Shown here: positions 24,087 to 32,435 of the stretch, in pieces
Numbering within the stretch: position 1 is the first letter of the stretch
Layout: every line of letters starts with the position of its first letter
Made by a program: the position numbers and the translations under genes
Source of the DNA: DAMCAP01 sp032059445
GTDB lineage: Bacteria; Bacillota; Clostridia; Oscillospirales; Ruminococcaceae
Direction of reading: 5' to 3'
Length of the DNA stretch: 39,087 nt
Assembly (NCBI GenBank): GCA_032059445.1
Contig: DAMCAP010000024.1
Span: forward strand, 1-39,087
The notes under the pieces: generated by a model
The model's database searches: none
Seen by the model: the letters and a program-made list of their open reading frames with translations, nothing else
Told to the model about the DNA's origin: nothing

Positions 24087-24171
24087 AATGCTCACGCTCC
24101 TTATATATGGCTGCAAAAGTATGGGCGAGAGTACAAAACAGTCACCCTTTATAGATAGATTTAATTACAAC

Positions 24172-24200
24172 ATAATACCACAAAAAAACGCCAAATTCAA
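24172..24200 (-). promoter_or_regulatory. Promoter of nadE
   Basis: Minus strand TTGAAT (24200-24195), 17-bp spacer, TATTAT (24177-24172), giving a leader of about 80 nt. Nothing else is seen in 24201-24440 except the mnmA leader. Confidence 0.7.
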
Positions 24201-24456
24201 TGTAAGATCACTGGAAGATAGATCATGAGCCTTTACTAAAAAGATGCAGAAACAGGGGAATGACGGCGAAATACACAAGCGAAGGCACCAAGTCTGTCAA
24301 TATTTCTACAGCTCAATGCTGGTAATTGAGGGGGCTTGTATGGTATGATTAGTGTGTATATATGTGCCTAAGGATGCATAATACCCATAGATAATTTTGC
24401 GCGTAATCCTCATCGGCACAGGGTGCTCGAGGATCGGTATAAGATAGGAGTAAACA

Positions 24457-25494
24457 ATGGCAAAGGTAGCATTGGCGATGAGTGGCGGAGTGGATAGCTC
24501 TGTTTCTGCAATGCTTTTGAAGGATCAGGGTCATGAGGTAATCGGTGTAACCTTTAAGCTCAATGACCTTTCTGACGCACCCGAAACAGATGCGGGCAAG
24601 GTCTGTGCGTTTCTAGAGATACCCCATCGGGTACTGGATTTACGCAAGGACTTTGAGCAGATTGTAGTACAACCTTTTATTGAGAGCTATATCAGCGGCA
24701 GCACGCCTAACCCCTGTGTGGTATGTAACAAGGGGATCAAGTTTGGCAAGTTTCTGGATTATGCTCTGGAGATGGGCTGCGAGTTTGTTGCCACAGGTCA
24801 TTACGGCGGAGTAGGCATGGTAAATGGTCGCTACTCCTTAAAGGTAGCAGATGACATTACAAAAGATCAGACCTATGCCCTTTATAGGCTCGATCAAAAG
24901 CAGCTTTCTCACATTCTGATGCCTTTGGGGGGCATGTCAAAGCCACAGGTCAGGCAGCTTGCCAGAGAGCGTGGCTTACCGATGGCAGAGCGCCCCGATA
25001 GTCAGGATATATGCTTCATCCCAGATGGGGATCACGGCAGCTTTATCGAGCGAAATATCGATACAGCGGGGCTGGCAGGCAGCTTTGTGTATGAGGGTAA
25101 GAAGGTAGGCACCCACAAGGGCATCTACCGCTATACCGTCGGGCAGCGCAAGGGGCTGGGGCTAAGCCTAGGTAAGCCTGCATTTGTAAAGGCGATCGAT
25201 AGTCAGAGCAGGGAGATTGAAGTAACCACCGAGGAGCAAGAGATTTTTTACAGCTCTTTACTGGCGGCTGATCCTGTTTTTTCGATGGTTGAGGCCCTCG
25301 AGGGCAGTGAGCGGGTACTCGTAAAGATCCGTTACTCCCATAAGCCCTGCGAGGCGGAGATATCGATGGAGGGGGATCAGGTGCGAGTGCGCTTTGACCG
25401 CCCTCAGCGGGCAGTTACCCCCGGCCAGAGCGCGGTATTTTATAAAAATGGCTTTGTGTTTGGCGGCGGTTTCATTATAACAGGCGAAGCCTAA
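24457..25494 (+). CDS. mnmA: tRNA-specific 2-thiouridylase
   Basis: Adds sulfur to the wobble uridine-2 of tRNAs for Lys, Glu and Gln, using ATP and a persulfide. PP-loop ALAMSGGVDSSVSAML is at residues 6-21; the first catalytic Cys is in NPCVVCNKGIKF (about residue 88-91), the second in DSQDICFIPDG (about 185-190), and ATGHYGGV and KDQTYALYRLDQ are further signatures. The C-terminal beta-barrel (RYTVGQRKGLGLS onwards) is present. 345 aa is normal. Start ATG 24457 with TAGGAG about 8 bp upstream. Two of the usual four-stranded partners (the cysteine desulfurase) are not here. A 59-aa membrane peptide gene follows after 29 bp. Confidence 0.95.
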   Translation: MAKVALAMSGGVDSSVSAMLLKDQGHEVIGVTFKLNDLSDAPETDAGKVCAFLEIPHRVLDLRKDFEQIVVQPFIESYISGSTPNPCVVCNKGIKFGKFLDYALEMGCEFVATGHYGGVGMVNGRYSLKVADDITKDQTYALYRLDQKQLSHILMPLGGMSKPQVRQLARERGLPMAERPDSQDICFIPDGDHGSFIERNIDTAGLAGSFVYEGKKVGTHKGIYRYTVGQRKGLGLSLGKPAFVKAIDSQSREIEVTTEEQEIFYSSLLAADPVFSMVEALEGSERVLVKIRYSHKPCEAEISMEGDQVRVRFDRPQRAVTPGQSAVFYKNGFVFGGGFIITGEA

Positions 25495-25523
25495 ACTGGT
25501 AGCTTTGTGCAAGGAGGCCTGAT

Positions 25524-25703
25524 ATGCAAGGTCACATTAAGTTTCAGACGGACAACTTCGGGGGCCGAGGCAAAGAAATCAAGCTGTCGTACCAGCATAA
25601 AAACACCAGCTTACAGGCGATAGCATCCCTTGCTTGGGTAAGCTGTCTACTGGTGGCGGTCGTTTCTTTGGCAAAAAAGATGAAAAGGGCTTTTAATTGT
25701 TGA
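25524..25703 (+). CDS. Small membrane peptide (59 aa) downstream of mnmA
   Basis: Starts at ATG 25524 with AAGGAGG 7 bp upstream and ends at TGA 25701-25703. The N-terminal half is polar and basic (MQGHIKFQTDNFGGRGKEIKL); residues about 31-50 form one hydrophobic helix (LQAIASLAWVSCLLVAVVSL) followed by a basic tail (AKKMKRAF), so it should insert with a positive end inside. No family recognised. It probably shares the mnmA transcript. The promoter of the next gene overlaps its stop codon. Confidence 0.6.
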   Translation: MQGHIKFQTDNFGGRGKEIKLSYQHKNTSLQAIASLAWVSCLLVAVVSLAKKMKRAFNC

Positions 25704-25728
25704 AATGGCAAAAGAAATGTGCTAAGAT
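25700..25728 (+). promoter_or_regulatory. Putative promoter of the MFS gene
   Basis: TTGAAA (25700-25705), 17-bp spacer, TAAGAT (25723-25728). The roughly 120-nt leader contains a 10-bp hairpin, TGCATCAGCT / AGCTGATGCA (25786-25821), upstream of the ribosome site. Confidence 0.5.
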
Positions 25729-25852
25729 GTATTCGTTACGATAAACAGCATGGATATGATAACTGTGTTTGTATGTGGTACATGTTGCATCAGCTTGGAG
25801 GAGCTTTAATCAGCTGATGCACGCAGAACAGATCAAATTAGGAGGTATCCCT

Positions 25853-27043
25853 TTGCGTAAGGCATCTTTAGCAAGATTTTTTGTATTTTATTTTTTGTTT
25901 TGCGTGATATCCAATATGGTGCATCCCATTACCCCTGCATATCTACAGAGCATAAATTGTCCTGATTATATGTTTGGTGTTGCCTTTGCTGCAATGGCCT
26001 TTACCAACTTCCTCTCCAGTGCCTTTTGGGGCAAGATGGGAGACCGCTATGGCTATGCCAAGATCATGGGCGTGGGCTATACCGGTTATACGGTAGGGCA
26101 GTGGGTGTTTTCTATTGCGACCAATAGCTACATGGTCGTGTTGGGGCGCGCAATCGCAGGCCTGTTTATTGCAGGATTTTCGGTCAATGCTATGGCCTAC
26201 ATAGCAACCTCAACTGATGATAATCAGACAAGATCTAAGTATATGGCGACCTACGCGGCAATGATGTCGGTAGGTGCTGCGGTGGGCTTCTTAATTGGTG
26301 GCCTGATCGGCGACTACAGCATGGGCTTGGTATTTAATGTGCAGCTGGTGGGTCTGGTCTTTGCTTCGATTGCTTCTCTAACCATGCTTGGTGAGTTTAA
26401 GCCTCATATAGTCACTGGTAAGCTAAGCTTTAAGGAAGTCGACCCGATCTCCAATGTAATCGCATCCTTTAAGCTGATTACTCCTGCAATGGCGATCTTC
26501 CTGATGTCGGTGTTGTTTACCAGCTTTGCAACTCAGGCGCACGACGGCTCTTTTAGCTGCTACTGAAAGGCTCAGCTTAATCTGCCTCCATCTGCCAACG
26601 GTATCTTTAAGGCACTGGTTGGCACCATCGGTCTGGTGGCTAATTTCACGATTAACATGTGGATTGTTAAGAAGACCGATAGCCGCAAGTCAATTATCTA
26701 CGTATTACTGCTCTGCGGTGCAGCATTGGTATGCATCGTAGCTGCTCCTGTAGTTTCTCTCTTCCTGGCGGCTTCGGTGGTATTCTATACCTTCAACGCC
26801 ATCTACCTGCCGATCCAGCAGGCTTTGATGATCAGAAACGATGACGGAGCTTCCAGCGGCGCAATGGCGGGGCTATTTAACGCAACTCGCTCTTTGGGCA
26901 TGGTGGTGGGGCCTTTGTTCTCCGGTTTTGCCTTCTCGGTAAATCCGAAGTATCCTTTTATCGGCGCAGGGGTAGCTTTTTTTGCAGCAGCCGTCTTGTG
27001 CTATTACAACCAGAAGCAGTATGAAAGACTGGAATCAAAATAA
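25853..27043 (+). pseudogene. Major facilitator superfamily transporter with in-frame stop
   Basis: Drug- or metabolite-type MFS transporter of twelve helices. Start TTG 25853 with GGAGG 7 bp before it gives MRKASLARFFVFYFLF. Loop 2-3 has FWGKMGDRYGYAKIM (the MFS GxxxDRxGR signature) near residue 60. The frame is interrupted by TGA at 26564-26566 but continues in the same frame (KAQLNLPPSANGIFKALVG...) to 27043, so there is one nonsense codon and no frameshift; without it the protein would be 396 aa, a normal length. The first part spans about seven helices and the second five. TGA is a stop elsewhere in the window (for example in the MocR gene). It may be a true pseudogene or a base-call error (TTA or similar expected). 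Confidence 0.82.
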
Positions 27044-27172
27044 TTCGTTTCCCAATCAACACGGTTGATTTTATATAGCCGGCAGCTTTTACATTTATAT
27101 AAAGGCTTGGCATAAATAGCTGGCGGGAAAGCCATTTTACAAAACGCAAAGAAGTATAGGGGGAGAGCTCTA

Positions 27173-28135
27173 ATGAATATCCATGGCAAGGATATCAAAA
27201 TTTTCAGCTGTAATTCCAATTTGGAGGTGGCGGGCCAGATTGCCAAAACACTCGGTTTGCCTCTGGGCGACATGGTGGTCAAGACCTTCGCTGACGGCGA
27301 GATCGCTGTTTCCATCAATGAGTCTGTACGCGGTTCCGATGTATTTGTGGTACAGTCTACCTGTAAGCCGGTCAACAATAACCTTATGGAGCTGCTGATT
27401 GCGATTGATGCATTTAAGAGAGCTTCTGCCGGCCGTATCACCGCAGTAATCCCATACTATGGCTATGCCAGACAGGATCGTAAGGCAAAAGCGCGCGATC
27501 CAATCTCTGCTAAGCTGACCGCAGACCTGATCACTTGTGCAGGTGCTGATCGTGTATTGACAATGGATCTGCATGCTGCTCAGATTCAGGGCTTCTTCAA
27601 CATCCCTGTTGACCATCTGCTGGGCGTGCCTCTGCTGTCAAAGTACTTTGTAGACAAGCTAAAGGACGAGCCTCGTGAAAACATCGTGGTAGTATCTCCC
27701 GACCTTGGCTCTGTAACTAGAGCAAGGAAGTTTGCTGAGCGACTGGATGCTTCGATCGCTATCATCGATAAGAGAAGGCCTCTTGCCAACGTATCGGAGG
27801 TTATGAATATCATCGGTGACGTCAAGGGCAAGAAGTGCATTTTGGTTGATGATATGGTAGATACCGCAGGCACCCTCTGCAACGCTGCCAACGCATTGGT
27901 AGAGAAGGGCGGTGCAAGTACCGTATACGCTTGTGCTACCCACGGCGTACTCTCTCACCCTGCTCTTGAGCGGATTGAAAACAGCGTAATTGCTGAGCTG
28001 GTACTGCTCGATACCATCCCTGTGCACGACAATACCCCATCGGGTAAGATTAAGTCACTGACCATTGCAGATGTATTTGCTGAGGCGATCCATAGGATTT
28101 ATTCTGATAGATCGGTTTCTCCGCTGCTGGTATAA
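27173..28135 (+). CDS. prs: Ribose-phosphate pyrophosphokinase (PRPP synthetase)
   Basis: Makes PRPP from ribose-5-phosphate and ATP for purine, pyrimidine, NAD, His and Trp synthesis. KTFADGEIAVSI (about 37-48), VIPYYGYARQDRKAKARDPISAKL (catalytic flexible loop, about 94-115), MDLHAAQIQGFF (about 130-141) and the PRPP-binding loop CILVDDMVDTAGTLC (about 222-236) are all present. 320 aa, standard for class I enzymes. GGGGGAG lies about 8 bp upstream. Monocistronic with its own terminator. Codon use is strongly biased, as for a highly expressed gene. Confidence 0.97.
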   Translation: MNIHGKDIKIFSCNSNLEVAGQIAKTLGLPLGDMVVKTFADGEIAVSINESVRGSDVFVVQSTCKPVNNNLMELLIAIDAFKRASAGRITAVIPYYGYARQDRKAKARDPISAKLTADLITCAGADRVLTMDLHAAQIQGFFNIPVDHLLGVPLLSKYFVDKLKDEPRENIVVVSPDLGSVTRARKFAERLDASIAIIDKRRPLANVSEVMNIIGDVKGKKCILVDDMVDTAGTLCNAANALVEKGGASTVYACATHGVLSHPALERIENSVIAELVLLDTIPVHDNTPSGKIKSLTIADVFAEAIHRIYSDRSVSPLLV

Positions 28136-28160
28136 TCTGCTGCTGGCACCAAAATACATG

Positions 28161-28204
28161 AAAACCCCAAGAGCTTGCGCACTGCATGGCCCTTGGGGTT
28201 TTTA
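28161..28204 (+). terminator. Terminator after prs
   Basis: AAACCCCAAG / CTTGGGGTTT, with a 20-nt GC-rich loop, then TTTATTTTTT. Confidence 0.88.
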
Positions 28205-28354
28205 TTTTTTATAGTAATGCCTGTAGACTTAATTTTTGGATTGCAGTTGTTTATTTTGTTATGTTAGTTTGTAAAAAAGCCGCAATCAAATCGATATTGA
28301 CTTGGCATGATATCTTTGTTGGGTGCTACTGACTCTAAACTATGTGTGTAAGCA

Positions 28355-28392
28355 TAAAAAAACCTGCCGCCCTAAAAGGGTATGGCAGGCTT
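28355..28392 (-). terminator. Terminator of the minus-strand membrane gene
   Basis: Minus strand AAGCCTGCCaTACCC ... GGGcGGCAGG, followed by TTTTTTTATG. It lies about 40 bp beyond the stop at 28433. Confidence 0.82.
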
Positions 28393-28432
28393 GCGGGTGA
28401 TAGTATTTGATTGTGTGTAAGATTGCAGATCA

Positions 28433-28837
28433 CTAGCCTTTAATCACTATACCGCCACCATCGATTGGTTTATCTCCGCCGGTATAATCACCAGTAGTGG
28501 GCTCGTCTGAAGGAAGCATACCGCCGCTGGGATCATTTGACTTGGAGAGGGTAGTAAAGAGCAGGAAGATCACTGCAACTGCGACTCCCAGAAACAGTAC
28601 CTTTTGCTTTGCCGAAAAAATCGAGGGCTTCCCTGGGTCAGGGTATCTAATACCTGCATAGATTTTGCCTACGATGATGCCTGCGATCCAAGCAAGCAGG
28701 ATGAGTGCTGCTATGGTGATGATGGCACTGAGCCATGGAGGCAGGGTCGACATAAAGGATAAAATTCCCCCAGTGCTTTCTCCTGCTGCTGATCCGCCGT
28801 CTGAAACTCCGCCTATGTAGCCTCTGCTCATTCTCAT
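28433..28837 (-). CDS. Two-helix membrane protein with Gly/Asp-rich tail
   Basis: 134 aa. N-terminus MRMSRGYIGGVSDGGSAAGES is Gly/Ser-rich; helices at about 34-58 and 78-97; the C-terminal tail is Pro/Gly/Asp/Thr-rich (SDEPTTGDYTGGDKPIDGGG). No family recognised. Chosen start ATG 28837: GGAG lies 8 bp upstream; the longer frame to 28885 has no ribosome site. It stands alone. The preceding 28838-29191 stretch has no other gene; minus-strand arms CAGTGAC / GTCACTG near 28853-28885 could form a leader hairpin. Confidence 0.62.
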   Translation of the reverse strand: MRMSRGYIGGVSDGGSAAGESTGGILSFMSTLPPWLSAIITIAALILLAWIAGIIVGKIYAGIRYPDPGKPSIFSAKQKVLFLGVAVAVIFLLFTTLSKSNDPSGGMLPSDEPTTGDYTGGDKPIDGGGIVIKG

Positions 28838-29191
28838 TGTAATAACTCCATTCTCAGTGACTTTGCTCTGCGCCACTGCCGTCACTGCATAATTAGTGGC
28901 AAAAAGGAATAAACTATCAGGGTATGTGGCTGCCTATGAGTGATGAAATATGGCAAACGATGCAGCCAACTGTATGCTACCAGTATACCATATACAACTG
29001 CTCAAAGGAAAGAAACAAATTGTTAACTTGCCTGCCGATGGGAGTATCTTTGGGGGGATTACAGTGGGTATGTCTGCCGTACAGCTTCAACGGTTAAATG
29101 GTTGACGTGGTTTATAATTTAGCTGCCCATATAAAATGTGCATAAAATATCCTGATTTATTTCACCGAAAGTGAAAAAATTTTAAAGCGTC

Positions 29192-29220
29192 TTGATAAAA
29201 TTGTCGCAAAAGACTATAAT
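29192..29220 (+). promoter_or_regulatory. Promoter of glyA
   Basis: TTGATA (29192-29197), 17-bp spacer, TATAAT (29215-29220). Leader of about 63 nt; too short for a known THF riboswitch. An AT-rich hairpin TTTCAC/GTGAAA lies just before it (29160-29176). Confidence 0.78.
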
Positions 29221-29289
29221 CTAGGTAAGACAAGCCATACGGACCGGTGAAATCCGCAGGCTGGAATATATAATTGTGAGGAGAACAAT

Positions 29290-30543
29290 ATGTATACAAA
29301 TTACATTGACACCATTGCAGCCGTTACCAAAGTCGATCCTGAAGTAGGTCATGCTATGCAGAAGGAGTTCGACCGTCAGGAGAGGAATATCGAGCTCATC
29401 GCAAGTGAAAATATAGTTTCTCCAGCAGTTCTTGCAGCTACCGGAAGCGTACTGACCAATAAGTATGCAGAAGGATACCCAGCAAAGCGTTACTATGGCG
29501 GTTGCGAGTTTGTAGATGTGGTTGAAAACATCGCTCGTGACAGAGCTAAGGCAATCTTTGGCGCTGAGCATGCCAACGTACAGCCTCATTCCGGCTCTCA
29601 GGCAAACGCAGGCGCATACTTCGCACTGCTTGAGCAGGGCGATACTATCCTAGGCATGAGCCTGGCACATGGCGGTCACTTGACCCACGGCTCTCCTGTT
29701 AACTTCTCCGGCAAGACCTACAATTTCGTAGCTTACGGCGTAGAGGATGACGGCTTTATCAACTATGATAAGGTAAGAGAGATCGCTCTTGAGTGCAAGC
29801 CAAAGATGATCGTTGCTGGCGCAAGCGCATACCCAAGAATCATTGATTTTGAGAAGTTTGCTGCTATTGCAAAGGAAGTTGGCGCATACTTCATGGTTGA
29901 TATGGCTCATATCGCTGGTCTGGTTGCTGCTGGTCTGCACCCATCTCCAGTACCATATGCTGATATCGTTACTACTACCACCCACAAGACCCTCAGAGGC
30001 CCTCGTGGCGGTATGATCCTATCTAAGGCTGAGCACGCTCAGAAGGTTGACAAGGCTATATTCCCTGGTCTGCAGGGTGGTCCTCTGGAGCATGTAATTG
30101 CTGCAAAGGCAGTAAGCTTTGGCGAGGTAGCTACCGAGGAGTTTAAGAAGTATCAGGCACGTGTGATCGCTAACTGTCATCGTCTGGCAGAGGAGCTCAA
30201 GAAGCTGGGCGTCAACATGGTATCCAACGGTACCGACAACCACCTGATCCTACTTGATCTGAGAGGCACTGGCGTAACCGGTAAGGAGCTAGAGCACAGA
30301 CTTGATGAGGTATATATTACCGTTAACAAAAACACTGTACCAAACGAGCCACTAAGCCCATTTGTAACCAGTGGTGTTAGAATCGGTACTGCTGCTGTTA
30401 CCACCCGTGGCTTTGGTGAAGATGAGATGGCACTAATTGCAAAGTGGATCTTCCTTGCAATCACCGACTTTGAGGGCAGCGCTGATGCAATCAGAGCAGG
30501 CGTAAACGAGCTGTGTGCAAAGTATCCAATCTACGTAAAGTAA
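29290..30543 (+). CDS. glyA: Serine hydroxymethyltransferase
   Basis: PLP enzyme converting serine and tetrahydrofolate to glycine and 5,10-methylene-THF. IELIASENIVSPAVLAA (about 30-46), KYAEGYPAKRYYGGCEFVD (about 58-76), VQPHSGSQANAGAYFAL (about 97-113), HGGHLTHGSPVNFSG, and the PLP-lysine motif TTTTHKTLRGPRGG (about 222-235) are intact. 417 aa, usual length. GAGGAG lies 6-8 bp upstream. Very regular codon choice suggests high expression. Own promoter and terminator. Confidence 0.98.
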   Translation: MYTNYIDTIAAVTKVDPEVGHAMQKEFDRQERNIELIASENIVSPAVLAATGSVLTNKYAEGYPAKRYYGGCEFVDVVENIARDRAKAIFGAEHANVQPHSGSQANAGAYFALLEQGDTILGMSLAHGGHLTHGSPVNFSGKTYNFVAYGVEDDGFINYDKVREIALECKPKMIVAGASAYPRIIDFEKFAAIAKEVGAYFMVDMAHIAGLVAAGLHPSPVPYADIVTTTTHKTLRGPRGGMILSKAEHAQKVDKAIFPGLQGGPLEHVIAAKAVSFGEVATEEFKKYQARVIANCHRLAEELKKLGVNMVSNGTDNHLILLDLRGTGVTGKELEHRLDEVYITVNKNTVPNEPLSPFVTSGVRIGTAAVTTRGFGEDEMALIAKWIFLAITDFEGSADAIRAGVNELCAKYPIYVK

Positions 30544-30560
30544 TCATTTAGTGATCAATA

Positions 30561-30596
30561 AACGGCATGATGTGAAGGCATCGTGCCGTTTTTGTT
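30561..30596 (+). terminator. Terminator after glyA
   Basis: AACGGCAtgATG / CATcgTGCCGTT followed by TTTTGTT. Confidence 0.85.
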
Positions 30597-30704
30597 AGAC
30601 AGATTATGTCGTTTGTAGACAATTATTGTTACAGATATTTATAACATTCGACTTTTTTACTCATAGTAATATACAACACGCCATGACTTTATGGGAGAAG
30701 CATT

Positions 30705-32024
30705 ATGAAAATCGCGGTCATTTGTTCTTTATTTTTACACAATCTTCTTGTAAAGGCTGTGGAAGACTTCCAGAGTAAGGCGCAGATTAAGATTTTTGCC
30801 TACCAAAACTTCATGCACCTTGAGGAGCTTTTTGATGAGATCTCGCTCTCATACGATGGATTTGTCACAAGCGGCCCCATTCCAAGGCAGGTGCTGCTCA
30901 AAAAGTTCCCCCATAATACCAAGCCGATTCTCCCGCTCGATGCCGATCGCCTGAGCTTTTACGAGTTGTTTATCAACTTGATCTATAAGTATCAGGATCT
31001 TGAGTTTCGGCGGGCTTATATCGATTTCTATGAGCTGGGGGATAACCCTCACAGCTTTGCCCATTATCTATCGACGGGTACTTTAGATGAAATGTTTGAT
31101 AACTTCAACAATAAGCTCTCTCAGATGAGCTTAAAAGAGCTGGAGCAGCTGGAAAAACAACTGATTTCAAAGCATATTAAGCTCTATCGTGATGGCGAAG
31201 TAGATTTTACGGTTACCAGATTTGGTAGCATCCTCACCGAGCTTCGCCGCAATCCCTCTGAGTGTTATTTTGCACTACCTCGTATAGAGCATATCCAGAG
31301 AGACCTTGAGTATATGATTGATCGGATTTCTCTCTCAAAAATGCAGGAGAATCTCCCAGGAGTGATCTGGCTGACCATGCCTAAGGAAGAGCCCGACACC
31401 GCCTTGTGGTCAAAGCAAGTAAGCAAGCTGTTGGGGGAGTACAACCAAGAGATGTTTTGCGATTTTGTCATGCAGGTCGTTGGAGATACCATCGAGCTGC
31501 TGACCACTTTAAAGACCATAGAGGCGATTACCAGCGGCTTTACCCAGTGTGGCCTTAAGGGCTACTTGTGCGGCAAGTCTAGCTATGATGTGCATATCGG
31601 TTATGGAATAGGTAAGGATATCAGCACTGCGATGCTCAATGCCAAGCGAGCCAACAGAGAGTCACAGCTCAGTAGCATCGCCAGCAGCTTTTTGATGAAT
31701 GAGCGTGCAGAGATGATTGGCCCCTTAGGCAGCAAAGATGTATTGGTGGTGCCAAATGACGTTACCCCTTATGTAGAGATGATCTCCAAAAAAGCCGGCC
31801 TCTCTACCCTGACAATACAGAAGCTGATCTCGGCTATGCAGCATCTTAAAACCGATATCCTGACGCCTACCGCTCTGGCACAGGCCCTTAATATAACAGT
31901 ACGTAGTGCCAACCGTTTTTTAAAGAAGCTGGTAGAAAATCAGCAGGCTACCGTGCTGTATGATCGTCAAAACAGCTCAAAGGGTAGACCTGAGCGAGTA
32001 TATAAGATCTTAATCAAGCACTAG
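30705..32024 (+). CDS. Multi-domain transcriptional regulator (sensor domain, GGDEF/GTP-cyclohydrolase III-like domain, winged HTH)
   Basis: 439 aa, not a standard named regulator. Residues 1-105 form an alpha/beta sensor-like domain (MKIAVICSLFLHNLLVKAV..., YDGFVTSGPIPRQVLLKKF) reminiscent of PrpR-type sensory N-domains. Residues about 230-330 include HIGYGIGKDISTAMLNAKRAN, the pattern of GTP-cyclohydrolase III / degenerate GGDEF domains (known family pattern, my inference). Residues about 360-439 are a winged HTH (LTPTALAQALNITVRSANRFLKKLVENQQATVLY and a basic end KGRPERVYKIL). GGGAG lies about 7 bp before the ATG. No adjacent transporter or enzyme indicates the target. Its last 36 codons lie in a tandem duplication. 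Confidence 0.65.
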   Translation: MKIAVICSLFLHNLLVKAVEDFQSKAQIKIFAYQNFMHLEELFDEISLSYDGFVTSGPIPRQVLLKKFPHNTKPILPLDADRLSFYELFINLIYKYQDLEFRRAYIDFYELGDNPHSFAHYLSTGTLDEMFDNFNNKLSQMSLKELEQLEKQLISKHIKLYRDGEVDFTVTRFGSILTELRRNPSECYFALPRIEHIQRDLEYMIDRISLSKMQENLPGVIWLTMPKEEPDTALWSKQVSKLLGEYNQEMFCDFVMQVVGDTIELLTTLKTIEAITSGFTQCGLKGYLCGKSSYDVHIGYGIGKDISTAMLNAKRANRESQLSSIASSFLMNERAEMIGPLGSKDVLVVPNDVTPYVEMISKKAGLSTLTIQKLISAMQHLKTDILTPTALAQALNITVRSANRFLKKLVENQQATVLYDRQNSSKGRPERVYKILIKH

Positions 32025-32393
32025 ATCATTAAAAAGGCACAGCAGCAGGGCTACGCATTTGTGCTAGTTATGTTGGTATAGCTTTCATTTGCCGTGTAAA
32101 AGAGCACCTACTGTATGGGTGCTCTTTGATCTTGCTATGGTATTTGACCAGTTGATGTTTTTTAAAAAAGCTGGTAGAAAACCAACAGGCCACCGTGCTG
32201 TATGATCGTCAAAACAGCTCAAAGGGTAGACCTGAGCGGGTATATAAGATCCTAATCAAGCACTAGATCTTAAAAGGCACAGCAGGGCTACGCATTTGCG
32301 CTAGCTATGTTGGTATATCTTTTATTTGCCGTGTAAAAGAGCACCTACTGTATGGGTGCCCTTTGATCTTGCTATGGTATTTGACCAGTTGAT
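31915..32393 (+). repeat. Tandem duplication of about 240 bp (3' end of the regulator gene and its terminator)
   Basis: Copy 1 is about 31915-32156 and copy 2 about 32157-32393, offset 242 bp. The copies differ by some substitutions and small indels. Copy 1 encodes the last 36 codons of the regulator; the matching part of copy 2 (to about 32265) is an untranslated remnant. The terminator stem AAAGAGCACC / GGGTGCTCTTT (32099-32127) recurs at about 32336-32364 with one base change in copy 2. This explains the gene-free stretch 32025-32435. Confidence 0.9.
32099..32127 (+). terminator. Terminator-like hairpin after the regulator
   Basis: AAAGAGCACC / GGGTGCTCTTT, 10-bp stem, loop TACTGTAT; the T run (TTTGATCTT) is weak. 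A slightly impaired copy lies at about 32336-32364. Confidence 0.55.
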
Positions 32394-32435
32394 CTGTTAC
32401 AATAAAGGCAGACTCATTTTTAGGAGGATTTTGTG

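Noticed and set aside
24235..24360. Small ORF (about 34 codons) before mnmA
   Set aside because: No ribosome site and too short; treated as leader DNA.
26564..26566. TGA as selenocysteine or reassigned codon
   Set aside because: Leu is expected at this MFS position, no SECIS-like hairpin was recognised, and TGA ends other genes here.
29221..29290. glyA leader as a tetrahydrofolate riboswitch
   Set aside because: The leader is only about 63 nt from the mapped promoter and lacks the conserved THF riboswitch core.
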